NCBI GenBank assembly: GCA_017549745.1
Contig: JAFYUA010000143.1
Coordinates: 1-8,957, forward strand
Direction: 5' to 3'
DNA: 8,957 nt
Origin: Clostridia bacterium
Lineage (GTDB): Bacteria; Bacillota; Clostridia; UMGS1810
Shown here: piece by piece, positions 1 to 6,233 of the stretch
Layout of the letters: each line of letters begins with the position of its first letter
How positions within the stretch are numbered: position 1 is the first letter of the stretch
The notes under the pieces: model-generated
The model's input: only the letters and a program-made list of their open reading frames with translations
The model's database searches: none
Told to the model about the DNA's origin: nothing
Made by a program: the position numbers and the translations under genes

Positions 1-361
1 CTACTGCTTCAAGAGCCTGCTGAACTGTTTTGGTTGTTGCTCCTATAATAAAATCATCACCGAGAATTTTTCTTGCAACATCTATAGGCATATCACTTTG
101 CCCAAGATGAACACCTTCTGCACCCATAGCGAGAGCAACATCCACTCTGTCATCAATAATAAGTGCTACATTATATTTCTTTGTAAGTGTATGTACCTTT
201 TCGGCAAGGGAGATATATTCTCTTGTAGTTTTGTCTTTCTCACGAAGCTGAACTAAGCTGGCACCGCCTTTTAATGCTTCTTCGGTTCTTCTTAAAAATT
301 CTTCCTCGCTAAATCCGGTGCTGTCTGTTATAAAATATAGTGTTGTATCAAAATTTCTCAT
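1..361 (-). CDS. thiE: Thiamine phosphate synthase ThiE (5' part; runs off the left edge)
   Basis: ThiE condenses hydroxymethylpyrimidine pyrophosphate with thiazole phosphate carboxylate to give thiamine monophosphate in the cytoplasm. About 120 residues are visible, and the C-terminal half lies beyond the window. Family motifs appear in order: LYFITD near the N terminus, QLREK (about residue 38), LIIDDRVDVALA (about 67 to 78) and GVHLGQSD (about 83 to 90). The expected glycine/serine phosphate loop reads IIGATTKT here. Two ATG codons are adjacent, at 364 and 361. The AGGAG lies 3 nt from the first and 6 nt from the second, so I prefer 361, but 364 is possible. The gene starts about 9 bp after the thiH stop and is the last visible gene of the riboswitch-controlled thi operon. 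Identity is confident from the motifs and from context. Confidence 0.95.
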   Translation of the reverse strand, partial: MRNFDTTLYFITDSTGFSEEEFLRRTEEALKGGASLVQLREKDKTTREYISLAEKVHTLTKKYNVALIIDDRVDVALAMGAEGVHLGQSDMPIDVARKILGDDFIIGATTKTVQQALEAV

Positions 362-370
362 CATCTTCTC

Positions 371-1624
371 CTATACATAAAGATAGTCATTCAGAACAGG
401 CTGCAAGCCTTCGTTGGCAATGTCTTTATACATCTTGTCAAGACTTCGGCTATCGTCAATCTCAAACTGTTCATCACCCTGCACTTCATCTGACTCTTTT
501 CCACTGTATTTACTTTCATGGTCGCCGATTCCGGTAGATACACCTGCTGAAACCTTTGTTGCGGCTATCTTAACAATACCGTTTCTAAATTCGGCACTTT
601 CACGGGACGATACTGTAATACCGACAAAAGGTAAGAAGATACGGTATGCGCAGATTATCTGGCAAAGCTGTTTTTCGTGTACATCCAAAGGATTGATTTT
701 GTCGTTATTTATAATCGGTCTTAACCTCGGGCAAGAAAGCGACATTTCTGCGTGAGGATATTTTCTTTGCAGGTAGTACACATGAAGCGCACTTGCCAAA
801 GCATCCTTTCTGAAATCAGAGAGTCCCAAAAGCGCTGAAAAGGCAACTCCGCGCATACCGCCCATAAGTGCCCGTTCCTGTGCATCAAAGCGGTAAGGCC
901 ACACGCGCTTAGCCCCGAGCAGATGTAGCTCTTCGTACTTTTCTGTATCATAAGTTTCCTGAAATACGGTTACATAGTCCGCACCGCATTCGTGAAGGTA
1001 CTTATATTCATCGGTGTTTACGGGATATATTTCAAGACCTACCATACGGAAATACTTTCTTGCGAGCTTGCACGCTTCGCCGATATAGTCTATATCGCTT
1101 TGTGCACGGCTTTCGCCTGTTAAAATCAGAATTTCTTCCATGCCGCTGTCTGCAATAACCTTCATTTCTTTTTCAATCTGCTCCATAGAAAGTTTCATTC
1201 GTTTAATATGGTTATAGCAGTTAAATCCGCAATATACGCAGTAATTTTCGCAGTAATTAGCGATATATAAAGGTGTAAATAGATATACTGTGTTGCCAAA
1301 ATGTTTACTTGTTTCAAGTTTTGCTCTCTGTGCCATTTGTTCTAAATAGGCTTCCGCCGCAGGAGAAAGTAGTGCTTTAAAATCTTCTATGGTACAGGTT
1401 TCATGCTCCAATGCCACTTCTACATCTTTTGCAGTATATCTGGAATAATTAAATGAATTCATCTGTTCCATTACATTTTTGCACACATCCGATTCTATTT
1501 TCTCCATACCAGGCAAGTATTCCAGGTGGTTTTTTCGTGAAGAAGGATCTGTTTCTATCTGGTGTTTCTTTGCGAACGCTTCAGGTGACAAATACTCCGA
1601 ATCTACAAAAAATTGATTTCCCAT
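371..1624 (-). CDS. thiH: 2-iminoacetate synthase (tyrosine lyase) ThiH, radical SAM
   Basis: ThiH uses a [4Fe-4S] cluster and S-adenosylmethionine to cleave L-tyrosine into dehydroglycine (2-iminoacetate) and p-cresol. The dehydroglycine supplies the C-N unit for thiazole formation by ThiG. The 417-residue protein has the radical SAM CX3CX2C motif at Cys125, Cys129 and Cys132 (YCENYCVYCGF). Its C-terminal part has VSSRESAEFRNG, the glycine-rich KVSAGVSTGIGDH and the QFEIDDSRS block typical of ThiH. The length is in the usual range. The ATG at 1624 is preceded by GGGGGA about 7 nt upstream, and the gap to thiG is 12 bp. Choosing ThiH over the oxygen-dependent glycine oxidase ThiO fits an anaerobe. 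p-Cresol is the expected by-product. Confidence 0.97.
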   Translation of the reverse strand: MGNQFFVDSEYLSPEAFAKKHQIETDPSSRKNHLEYLPGMEKIESDVCKNVMEQMNSFNYSRYTAKDVEVALEHETCTIEDFKALLSPAAEAYLEQMAQRAKLETSKHFGNTVYLFTPLYIANYCENYCVYCGFNCYNHIKRMKLSMEQIEKEMKVIADSGMEEILILTGESRAQSDIDYIGEACKLARKYFRMVGLEIYPVNTDEYKYLHECGADYVTVFQETYDTEKYEELHLLGAKRVWPYRFDAQERALMGGMRGVAFSALLGLSDFRKDALASALHVYYLQRKYPHAEMSLSCPRLRPIINNDKINPLDVHEKQLCQIICAYRIFLPFVGITVSSRESAEFRNGIVKIAATKVSAGVSTGIGDHESKYSGKESDEVQGDEQFEIDDSRSLDKMYKDIANEGLQPVLNDYLYV

Positions 1625-1636
1625 TTTTAATCCCCC

Positions 1637-2407
1637 TTAATCTCGCAAAAATCCTGTAAGGGGATCAGATGCTGATGCACCTCGAGTCAAAACTCTGCCG
1701 AGTCCTGAAAGGTAAGCTTTTCTTCCTGCCTCAATTGCCTGGCGGAATGCTGCTGCCATAAGCGGAAGATTACCTGCGGTAGCGAGTGCTGTGTTTGCCA
1801 TGATAGCTGCTGCACCCATTTCCATAGCTTCGCAAGCCTGTGACGGCTTCCCGATACCAGCATCAACAATAACAGGCAAATCAATTTCGTCTATAAGAAT
1901 CTGAATAAAGTCCTTTGTTGCAAGGCCTTTGTTAGAGCCTATGGGAGATGCAAGAGGCATTATAGTTGCGGCACCTGCATTTACTAAATCACGGGCAACA
2001 TTCAGGTCGGGATACATATACGGCATAACAATAAAACCCTCATTTGCAAGTATTTCTGTTGCCTTAATTGTTTGTGTATTATCGGGGAGAAGATATTTTG
2101 AATCACGCATAATTTCAATCTTTACAAAATTACCGCATCCAAGCTCACGGGCAAGTCTTGCAATTCTCACTGCTTCTTCGGCATTTCTTGCTCCGCTTGT
2201 GTTTGGAAGAAGTGTAATTCCTTTTGGAATAAAGTCTAATATGTTTTCTTGTTCTTTTGTGTTTGCCCGGCGGACAGCAAGGGTTATAATCTCTGCACCT
2301 GCATCCTTTACTGCAGCTTCAATCAGATTAAGTGAATACTTTCCCGAACCTAAAATAAAACGGGAATTAAATTCGTGACCGCCGATAACAAGTTTGTCAC
2401 TGTTCAT
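1637..2407 (-). CDS. thiG: Thiazole synthase ThiG
   Basis: ThiG forms the thiazole ring from 1-deoxy-D-xylulose 5-phosphate, dehydroglycine and sulfur delivered by ThiS thiocarboxylate. The reading frame extends up to 2440, but the ATG at 2407 has AAGGA 7 nt upstream and gives 256 residues, the usual length. The longer form would overlap thiF. In this numbering the N-terminal GSGKY motif is at 20 to 24. The Schiff-base lysine is Lys96 in NFVKIEIM, at the position known from Bacillus subtilis ThiG. SPIGSNKGL is near 154 to 162 and the phosphate-binding DAGIGKPS near 182 to 189. All expected (beta/alpha)8-barrel motifs are present. It sits between thiF (16 bp gap) and thiH, which matches the complex it forms with ThiH in other bacteria. 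Confidence 0.97.
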   Translation of the reverse strand: MNSDKLVIGGHEFNSRFILGSGKYSLNLIEAAVKDAGAEIITLAVRRANTKEQENILDFIPKGITLLPNTSGARNAEEAVRIARLARELGCGNFVKIEIMRDSKYLLPDNTQTIKATEILANEGFIVMPYMYPDLNVARDLVNAGAATIMPLASPIGSNKGLATKDFIQILIDEIDLPVIVDAGIGKPSQACEAMEMGAAAIMANTALATAGNLPLMAAAFRQAIEAGRKAYLSGLGRVLTRGASASDPLTGFLRD

Positions 2408-2423
2408 TTGCATTTCCTTCTTT

Positions 2424-3059
2424 CTATACTTCAAATTCATTTGCTATAATTCTTAAAACTGTATGTGCTTGATGTGCAGCACACAGCATAACTCTTGACG
2501 AAACAAGCCCAATTCCATCTTTTACATCGCTCACTTCATCGCCGCAAAGATAAAACCGTTTCGAGACTTTTCTTGTTTTTACCAGATTAGCACTATCTAA
2601 GCCTGACATTCCTGATGCAGCAACAATGTATTTTTCTGGCATTTCAGATAAAACAAAGTTGACAATATTTGCTTTTGCTTCTGCATTGTCAAATGCTTCA
2701 CAGATAATATCTGCATTTGATAGAATATCCTTTGCATTGTTTTCATCAAGTCGAACTGTATGTATCTGCGCTTCAAGATAAGGATTTATTTCTTTCAGGT
2801 TGTATTTCAAGGCTTCTGCCTTGCTAATTCCAATTTGATTTGCCTTATACTGCTGACGATGCAGATTTGTTATATCTACTTTATCAAAATCTATCAGTAT
2901 AAGTTTTTCTATGCCAGCACGGGCAAGTGCGATAGCTATATTGGAGCCAAGACCGCCAAGACCGCATACGGCAACAGTTGTGGATGAAATTTTCTCCTGA
3001 AACTCAATTCCATGTCTGTCATTCAATGCTTGTATCCATTCCTCTTTAGTTGGAATCAT
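2424..3059 (-). CDS. thiF: ThiS adenylyltransferase ThiF (short clostridial type)
   Basis: ThiF activates the C-terminal glycine of ThiS with ATP so that it can accept sulfur. It belongs to the E1-like/MoeB superfamily. The nucleotide-binding GLGGLGSN motif is near residues 33 to 40 when counted from the ATG at 3059. IDFDKVDITNLHRQQY follows, with the adenylation Asp, Asn and Arg residues, and then CEAFDNAEAK. The frame is open from a GTG at 3068, but that codon overlaps the AGGAGG. The ATG at 3059 lies 8 nt from that site and is the better start, giving 211 residues. Unlike the longer enterobacterial ThiF/MoeB, it has no paired CxxC zinc site, only single cysteines towards the C terminus. 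This fits the short ThiF type often found beside thiSGH in clostridia. It starts one base after the thiS stop. Confidence 0.95.
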   Translation of the reverse strand: MIPTKEEWIQALNDRHGIEFQEKISSTTVAVCGLGGLGSNIAIALARAGIEKLILIDFDKVDITNLHRQQYKANQIGISKAEALKYNLKEINPYLEAQIHTVRLDENNAKDILSNADIICEAFDNAEAKANIVNFVLSEMPEKYIVAASGMSGLDSANLVKTRKVSKRFYLCGDEVSDVKDGIGLVSSRVMLCAAHQAHTVLRIIANEFEV

Positions 3060-3060
3060 A

Positions 3061-3255
3061 TCAGCCACCTCCTACAAAGCTTACAACCTCAACGCTGTCG
3101 CCATCCTTAAAAATTGTGTCAGCATACTGAGCTTTAGGAACTATATCACCGTTAAGTTCAACCGCAACACGCATTAAGTCGTAACCTGCAGAATTAAGAT
3201 ATTCTGCAACAGACTTGCCAACTGCATCTACCTTTTCTCCGTTAATTCTTACCAC
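3061..3255 (-). CDS. thiS: Sulfur carrier protein ThiS
   Basis: ThiS is a 64-residue ubiquitin-fold carrier whose C-terminal glycine is adenylated by ThiF and converted to a thiocarboxylate that donates sulfur to ThiG. The start MVRINGEK, the central VAVELNGDIVPK and the end VEVVSFVGGG match the family, including the essential C-terminal Gly-Gly. Here there are three glycines at the very end. The start is a GTG at 3255 with GGAGG 8 nt upstream. It is the first gene after the TPP riboswitch and its terminator, so its expression is under direct thiamine control. The codons for the terminal glycines also form the ribosome binding site of thiF. Confidence 0.95.
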   Translation of the reverse strand: MVRINGEKVDAVGKSVAEYLNSAGYDLMRVAVELNGDIVPKAQYADTIFKDGDSVEVVSFVGGG

Positions 3256-3285
3256 TCAAATCACCTCCAAAATTCAAACAAAAAA

Positions 3286-3308
3286 GGAGCTACCAATTTG
3301 GTAACTCC
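3286..3308 (-). terminator. Intrinsic terminator of the TPP riboswitch
   Basis: On the minus strand GGAGTTACC and GGTAGCTCC form a 9-bp stem (one G-U pair) around an AAATT loop. Six T residues follow (complement of 3280 to 3285). It lies between the TPP aptamer and thiS, the standard position for transcriptional attenuation by a riboswitch. A short competing hairpin is possible just upstream, where GTAAT can pair with the GTTAC of the terminator's left arm. This could act as a weak antiterminator, but that part is inference. Confidence 0.88.
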
Positions 3309-3344
3309 TCAAATTACTTCGTTATTCCTAAAAATTGCGCTTCA

Positions 3345-3428
3345 GGCATCCCTACGTTGGCATTATCCAAATCAGGTTCTCGGTCGAAGGTTATACCTTC
3401 CTCTCAGCCTGTAACACAAGCTCCCGTT
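3345..3428 (-). promoter_or_regulatory. TPP riboswitch aptamer (THI element)
   Basis: Read on the minus strand, the RNA starts near CGGGAGC. It then has a short CUUG/CAGG hairpin, the invariant CUGAGA, a GAAGG-UAUAA-CCUUC hairpin, then ACCUGAUUUGGAUAAUGCCAACGUAGGGAU in substance, with the last helix formed by UUGG and CCAA around AUAAUG. This is the conserved thi box that binds thiamine pyrophosphate. The family usually has CUGG/CCAG in that helix, so UUGG/CCAA is a compensated change that keeps the pairing. The outer P1 stem is not obvious to me, so the ends are approximate. It sits in a leader of about 185 nt before thiS. Confidence 0.96.
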
Positions 3429-3446
3429 TTTTATTCTGTTTTGTAT

Positions 3447-3475
3447 ATTATATCACTTTATAATAAAGATTACAA
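3447..3475 (-). promoter_or_regulatory. Sigma-A promoter of the thi operon
   Basis: On the minus strand TTGTAA (-35, 3470 to 3475) and a perfect TATAAT (-10, 3447 to 3452) are 17 bp apart. Transcription would start near 3440, about a dozen bases before the riboswitch aptamer, which supports the call. The spacer contains the AT-rich inverted repeat CTTTAT-T-ATAAAG (3456 to 3468), whose meaning is unclear. Confidence 0.85.
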
Positions 3476-3490
3476 TACTTTTTGAAAATT

Positions 3491-4240
3491 TTAACTCTGC
3501 TTTCTTAATTTCCTGCAATACTGCGTGCAAAGCTTATCCGTACATTCCGAGCATCTGAGTGCCATATTGCTGTTTTCCCAAAATCTTTCAGGGTATGTAA
3601 ACACACAAACTTCCCACACAAGCCATATAAGGAAGGAGAATATAACAAGAGACCAGGAATAAAAACTGTTGATTGTTACTATAGGCAAGAACATCATCAG
3701 GTGATCCCAGTTAAATATTCTGCAGGTGGTACAGCACTTGTTTTTCATTATCAGCCTGAATGGACACCATATAAGGACACATATCAAATCGCACACATAA
3801 AAGAATGTTGCGAGTAGTATCATTGCCCCTGTATCTATAATTCCGCTTAGATGCAGTATGCTGATTGCTATGGTAAGCAAAATCCACATAACCATAACCT
3901 TGTATGCAGATAGCGTTGTATCTTTGATGTATTGCTTTAGATTTTTATAGTTTATTTTCTCTTTTATAGGTCTGAACAAAGACTCAAACACCTTCTGAGA
4001 GCCTATAGATATATGCGATTTGACGGGCATAAGTTGCAAGAACATATCCCACATCCATATCAGCCATAAAAGATGCAGGGGAGAAAACTCCTCAAAGAAC
4101 TTCCATCCATCTGCTATATTAAATTTGCTTTTGTCAAATATGTATACCAAAACCGCAACGAGCAATACAATAATTCTTCCGATTAATCGCAGAAAATATA
4201 TTCCTCTTGTTTTTGATATACGGCTGTTATTGTGTTGCAT
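3491..4240 (-). CDS. Multi-pass membrane protein of unknown function with two cysteine clusters
   Basis: I do not recognise a named family. The 249-residue protein begins with a basic segment and has about five or six hydrophobic membrane segments, near residues 14 to 35, 53 to 71, 113 to 133, 138 to 160, 179 to 190 and 195 to 214. A basic loop after the fourth segment holds Cys169, Cys170 and Cys173 followed by IFNWDH. The hydrophilic tail has a CX2CX4CX3C cluster (Cys230, 233, 238, 242), which could bind a metal or iron-sulfur cluster or form disulfides; that is inference. The frame is open to 4312, but that stretch contains a sigma-A promoter, and the ATG at 4240 has AAAGGA 9 nt upstream. 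It is a single gene; no clear terminator lies between its stop and the thi promoter 15 bp away, so some readthrough into the thi leader is possible. Confidence 0.75.
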   Translation of the reverse strand: MQHNNSRISKTRGIYFLRLIGRIIVLLVAVLVYIFDKSKFNIADGWKFFEEFSPLHLLWLIWMWDMFLQLMPVKSHISIGSQKVFESLFRPIKEKINYKNLKQYIKDTTLSAYKVMVMWILLTIAISILHLSGIIDTGAMILLATFFYVCDLICVLIWCPFRLIMKNKCCTTCRIFNWDHLMMFLPIVTINSFYSWSLVIFSFLIWLVWEVCVFTYPERFWENSNMALRCSECTDKLCTQYCRKLRKQS

Positions 4241-4283
4241 TTGATTATATCCTTTTGGTTTCTGTTTAAATGATTTTTGGTAT

Positions 4284-4312
4284 ATTATACTATAAAAGCA
4301 ATTATAATTCAA
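4284..4312 (-). promoter_or_regulatory. Sigma-A promoter of the cysteine-cluster membrane protein gene
   Basis: On the minus strand TTGAAT (4307 to 4312) and a perfect TATAAT (4284 to 4289) are 17 bp apart, about 40 nt before the ATG at 4240. Its position inside the upstream extension of the reading frame argues for the shorter start. Confidence 0.8.
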
Positions 4313-4348
4313 TCATTCGGAGCAAGTTTTTTTAGGTGTCAGCGCAGA

Positions 4349-4366
4349 ATAGATCAAACCATCTAT
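4349..4366. repeat. Small inverted repeat in the divergent intergenic region
   Basis: ATAGAT and ATCTAT flank six bases (CAAACC). It lies between the two divergent promoters, about 40 bp upstream of the plus-strand -35 box. It could be a regulator site, but it is short and AT-rich and may be chance. The rest of the 227-bp gap from 4241 to 4467 shows only the two promoters and an ATCATGAT palindrome at 4365 to 4372. Confidence 0.3.
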
Positions 4367-4406
4367 CATGATTACCAAATATTTACTGTTTCATATTATT
4401 TTTCAA

Positions 4407-4435
4407 TTGAAATTCAGTACAGAATGTGATACAAT
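4407..4435 (+). promoter_or_regulatory. Sigma-A promoter of the phosphatase-GGDEF-isomerase operon
   Basis: TTGAAA (4407 to 4412) and TACAAT (4430 to 4435) are 17 bp apart and each differs from consensus at one base. Transcription would start near 4442, giving a leader of about 25 nt with an AAGGAG ribosome site at 4453 to 4458. Confidence 0.85.
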
Positions 4436-4467
4436 AAAATAATCTTAGACATAAGGAGTACAACACA

Positions 4468-5109
4468 ATGACAACCTTACTGTTGATTCGTCACGGACAA
4501 AGCGAAGCCAACAAGCTTGGAGTTTTCGCAGGACACTTCGATGCGCCTCTTTTGCCTTTGGGGGTAGAGCAGGCGAAAAAAACAGGTGAGTTCATTGCTG
4601 CAAATTACCAGGTTGATAAGGTATATGCAAGCGATTTGAAAAGAGCATATGTCACAGGCAGCTGTATCGCAGAGTGTTGCAATGCTTCAATCATAGCTGA
4701 GCGCAATTTGCGGGAGATAAGCGCAGGCAAGTGGGAGGCGTGTGCTTTTGACGACCTTGTGGAATTGTATGCTGATGATTATGATGTTTGGCTGCATGAC
4801 ATAGGCAACGCCAGATGCACAGGCGGGGAGTCCGTTGCAGAGCTTGGCGAGCGTGTGCTGCAAGCCCTCACCACCATAGCAAAAGCCAATGACGGCAAAA
4901 CGGTTGCCATAGCCACTCATGCCACTCCCATAAGAGCCATGCAGAGCTATGTGCAATATGGCGGCTTTGGGGCAATGAAAGACATTCCTTGGGTAACCAA
5001 TGCATCTGTATCGGTGCTTAGTTTTGATGATGGCAAGTGGAGCTTTTTGGCGTTGGGTATTGATTCGCACTTGGGTGAAATAAAATCCTCTCTGCCTACC
5101 AATGTGTAA
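4468..5109 (+). CDS. Histidine phosphatase family protein (phosphoglycerate mutase-like)
   Basis: This 213-residue protein belongs to the histidine phosphatase (branch 1) superfamily, whose members transfer a phosphate through a phospho-histidine. The signature LLIRHGQSEAN gives Arg8 and the nucleophile His9. SDLKRAYVTG supplies Arg59, REISAGKWE supplies the acid Glu83, and ATHATPIR supplies the second active-site His151. A GGES segment lies at 119 to 122. All core catalytic residues are therefore present. The substrate cannot be told from sequence. It may be a sugar phosphate or other small phosphoester, and assignment as a glycolytic mutase is unlikely given the sequence pattern. AAGGAG lies 9 nt before the ATG. 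It is the first gene of an apparent three-gene operon, with the GGDEF gene 19 bp downstream. Confidence 0.92.
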   Translation: MTTLLLIRHGQSEANKLGVFAGHFDAPLLPLGVEQAKKTGEFIAANYQVDKVYASDLKRAYVTGSCIAECCNASIIAERNLREISAGKWEACAFDDLVELYADDYDVWLHDIGNARCTGGESVAELGERVLQALTTIAKANDGKTVAIATHATPIRAMQSYVQYGGFGAMKDIPWVTNASVSVLSFDDGKWSFLALGIDSHLGEIKSSLPTNV

Positions 5110-5128
5110 TTCGTAGTGAGGTGTAGAT

Positions 5129-6214
5129 ATGAAAGATATTGATAATTTGCGTGACCGTTACAGAAGACGGCTTCTCAATCTTCATGCGGTGACAATCACT
5201 TTTGTAGCAGTGCTTGAGATTGTGGCTTACTTTATTTTTTGTTATTTGGGTGTCGAGAAGCTATCGGCTTCTTCATCATATTTGTGGCGCTTTGTTGCTT
5301 TGCCCATTTTTTTGAATTTGTGTGCACATCTCTTTGCGCGCAGAATCGACTCGTCTTTGGCATATAACCATGATTTGAAAAACAATGTCATAATTTATGC
5401 AGTGCTTCTCACTGCCATAGTGATAGCCGTATTTCATCGGTATTACATAGTCACCGCCACTGCCTTTACATTCCCAATCGTTTTGTGTGCAATGTTCAAC
5501 AGCAAAGACCTTTTAAAGAAGGTTTTTGCAATTTCTCTTGTTGTTTTAATCATCATCACTATTATGGATGGTGCTTTCAAATTGCGCCAGCTCACACTCT
5601 CTATCAATTTGCTTGTTGTGTATGGCGTCAATATTATCTCATATCTTTCATCGCTTCTGGCTATCAATTTTTCACAGAGCAATTTTAAGCTCATAGCAGA
5701 GCAAGCCGAAGAAAACGAGCAGCTCCAGGACAAGCTTCAGCGAGACCCCATGACTGGACTTCTTAATCACGAAACCTTTTATGAAGAGCTTGGAGAAGCA
5801 TTTGATGACTATCACAACAATAGCATTGAATTCACCGTTGCAGTGCTCGATATTGATGATTTCAAAAATATCAATGACACTTACGGTCATGAGGCGGGCG
5901 ACATTGTCCTCAAAACATTGGCAAGAATTTTGAAAAAACATTGTGATTTCAATGACAAGGTGTGCAGATATGGCGGCGAAGAATTTGCAGTTGTGTTTGA
6001 TGGCAACACCGAGGAAGAAGCAGTTGCCGTGATGGAAGCGGTGCTTGGGCAGTTTAGCTCGTGGAATTTTAAGTTTGCCGATGTGTCAATCACATTTTCA
6101 TGTGGGATAGTCCAGTATGATGGTATAACACAAAGGGATGAGCTTTTCAGCCGGGCCGACAAGCTTCTGTACGAAGCCAAACAAAGCGGAAAAAACAAAA
6201 TATGTGTTGGTTAA
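5129..6214 (+). CDS. Membrane-anchored GGDEF diguanylate cyclase
   Basis: The protein is predicted to make the second messenger cyclic di-GMP from two GTP. The N-terminal half has about six hydrophobic segments (near residues 17 to 40, 52 to 70, 86 to 103, 106 to 124, 133 to 148 and 156 to 180) and probably senses an unknown membrane or envelope signal. A short charged linker that may form a coiled coil (about 188 to 204) leads to the GGDEF domain (about 205 to 361). DPMTGLLNHETF opens it, LDIDDFKNINDTYGHEAGD carries the metal-binding Asp241, and the signature RYGGEEF puts GGEEF at 282 to 286, so it should be active. The RxxD inhibitory site expected at 273 to 276 reads DFND, so the arginine is missing. 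GAGGTG lies 6 nt before the ATG. It is the middle gene of the operon. Confidence 0.93.
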   Translation: MKDIDNLRDRYRRRLLNLHAVTITFVAVLEIVAYFIFCYLGVEKLSASSSYLWRFVALPIFLNLCAHLFARRIDSSLAYNHDLKNNVIIYAVLLTAIVIAVFHRYYIVTATAFTFPIVLCAMFNSKDLLKKVFAISLVVLIIITIMDGAFKLRQLTLSINLLVVYGVNIISYLSSLLAINFSQSNFKLIAEQAEENEQLQDKLQRDPMTGLLNHETFYEELGEAFDDYHNNSIEFTVAVLDIDDFKNINDTYGHEAGDIVLKTLARILKKHCDFNDKVCRYGGEEFAVVFDGNTEEEAVAVMEAVLGQFSSWNFKFADVSITFSCGIVQYDGITQRDELFSRADKLLYEAKQSGKNKICVG

Positions 6215-6233
6215 ATATAAGGAGAAATGATTT

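Noticed and set aside
414..755. 113-codon open frame on the plus strand opposite thiH
   Set aside because: It is antisense to the conserved C-terminal part of ThiH and its composition looks like a shadow frame.
1929..2378. 149-codon open frame on the plus strand opposite thiG
   Set aside because: It lies wholly antisense to a conserved gene, has no ribosome site or promoter that I can see, and resembles no known protein.
2408..2440. Longer N terminus of thiG, starting at 2440
   Set aside because: It would overlap thiF, has no ribosome site in the right place, and would make ThiG 11 residues longer than usual. The ATG at 2407 has a good AAGGA.
3456..3468. Inverted repeat CTTTAT-T-ATAAAG in the thi promoter spacer
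   Set aside because: It is short and consists almost only of A and T, and the operon already has a riboswitch. I kept it as a note with the promoter only.
4241..4312. 24-codon extension of the cysteine-cluster membrane protein
   Set aside because: The stretch contains a 17-bp-spaced sigma-A promoter, so it would not be transcribed from that promoter, and a ribosome site precedes the ATG at 4240.
4365..4372. ATCATGAT palindrome in the divergent intergenic region
   Set aside because: An 8-bp palindrome is expected by chance in AT-rich DNA and it is not near either promoter core.
4687..5070. 127-codon open frame on the minus strand opposite the histidine phosphatase
   Set aside because: It is fully inside a gene with intact catalytic motifs and has no upstream signals of its own.
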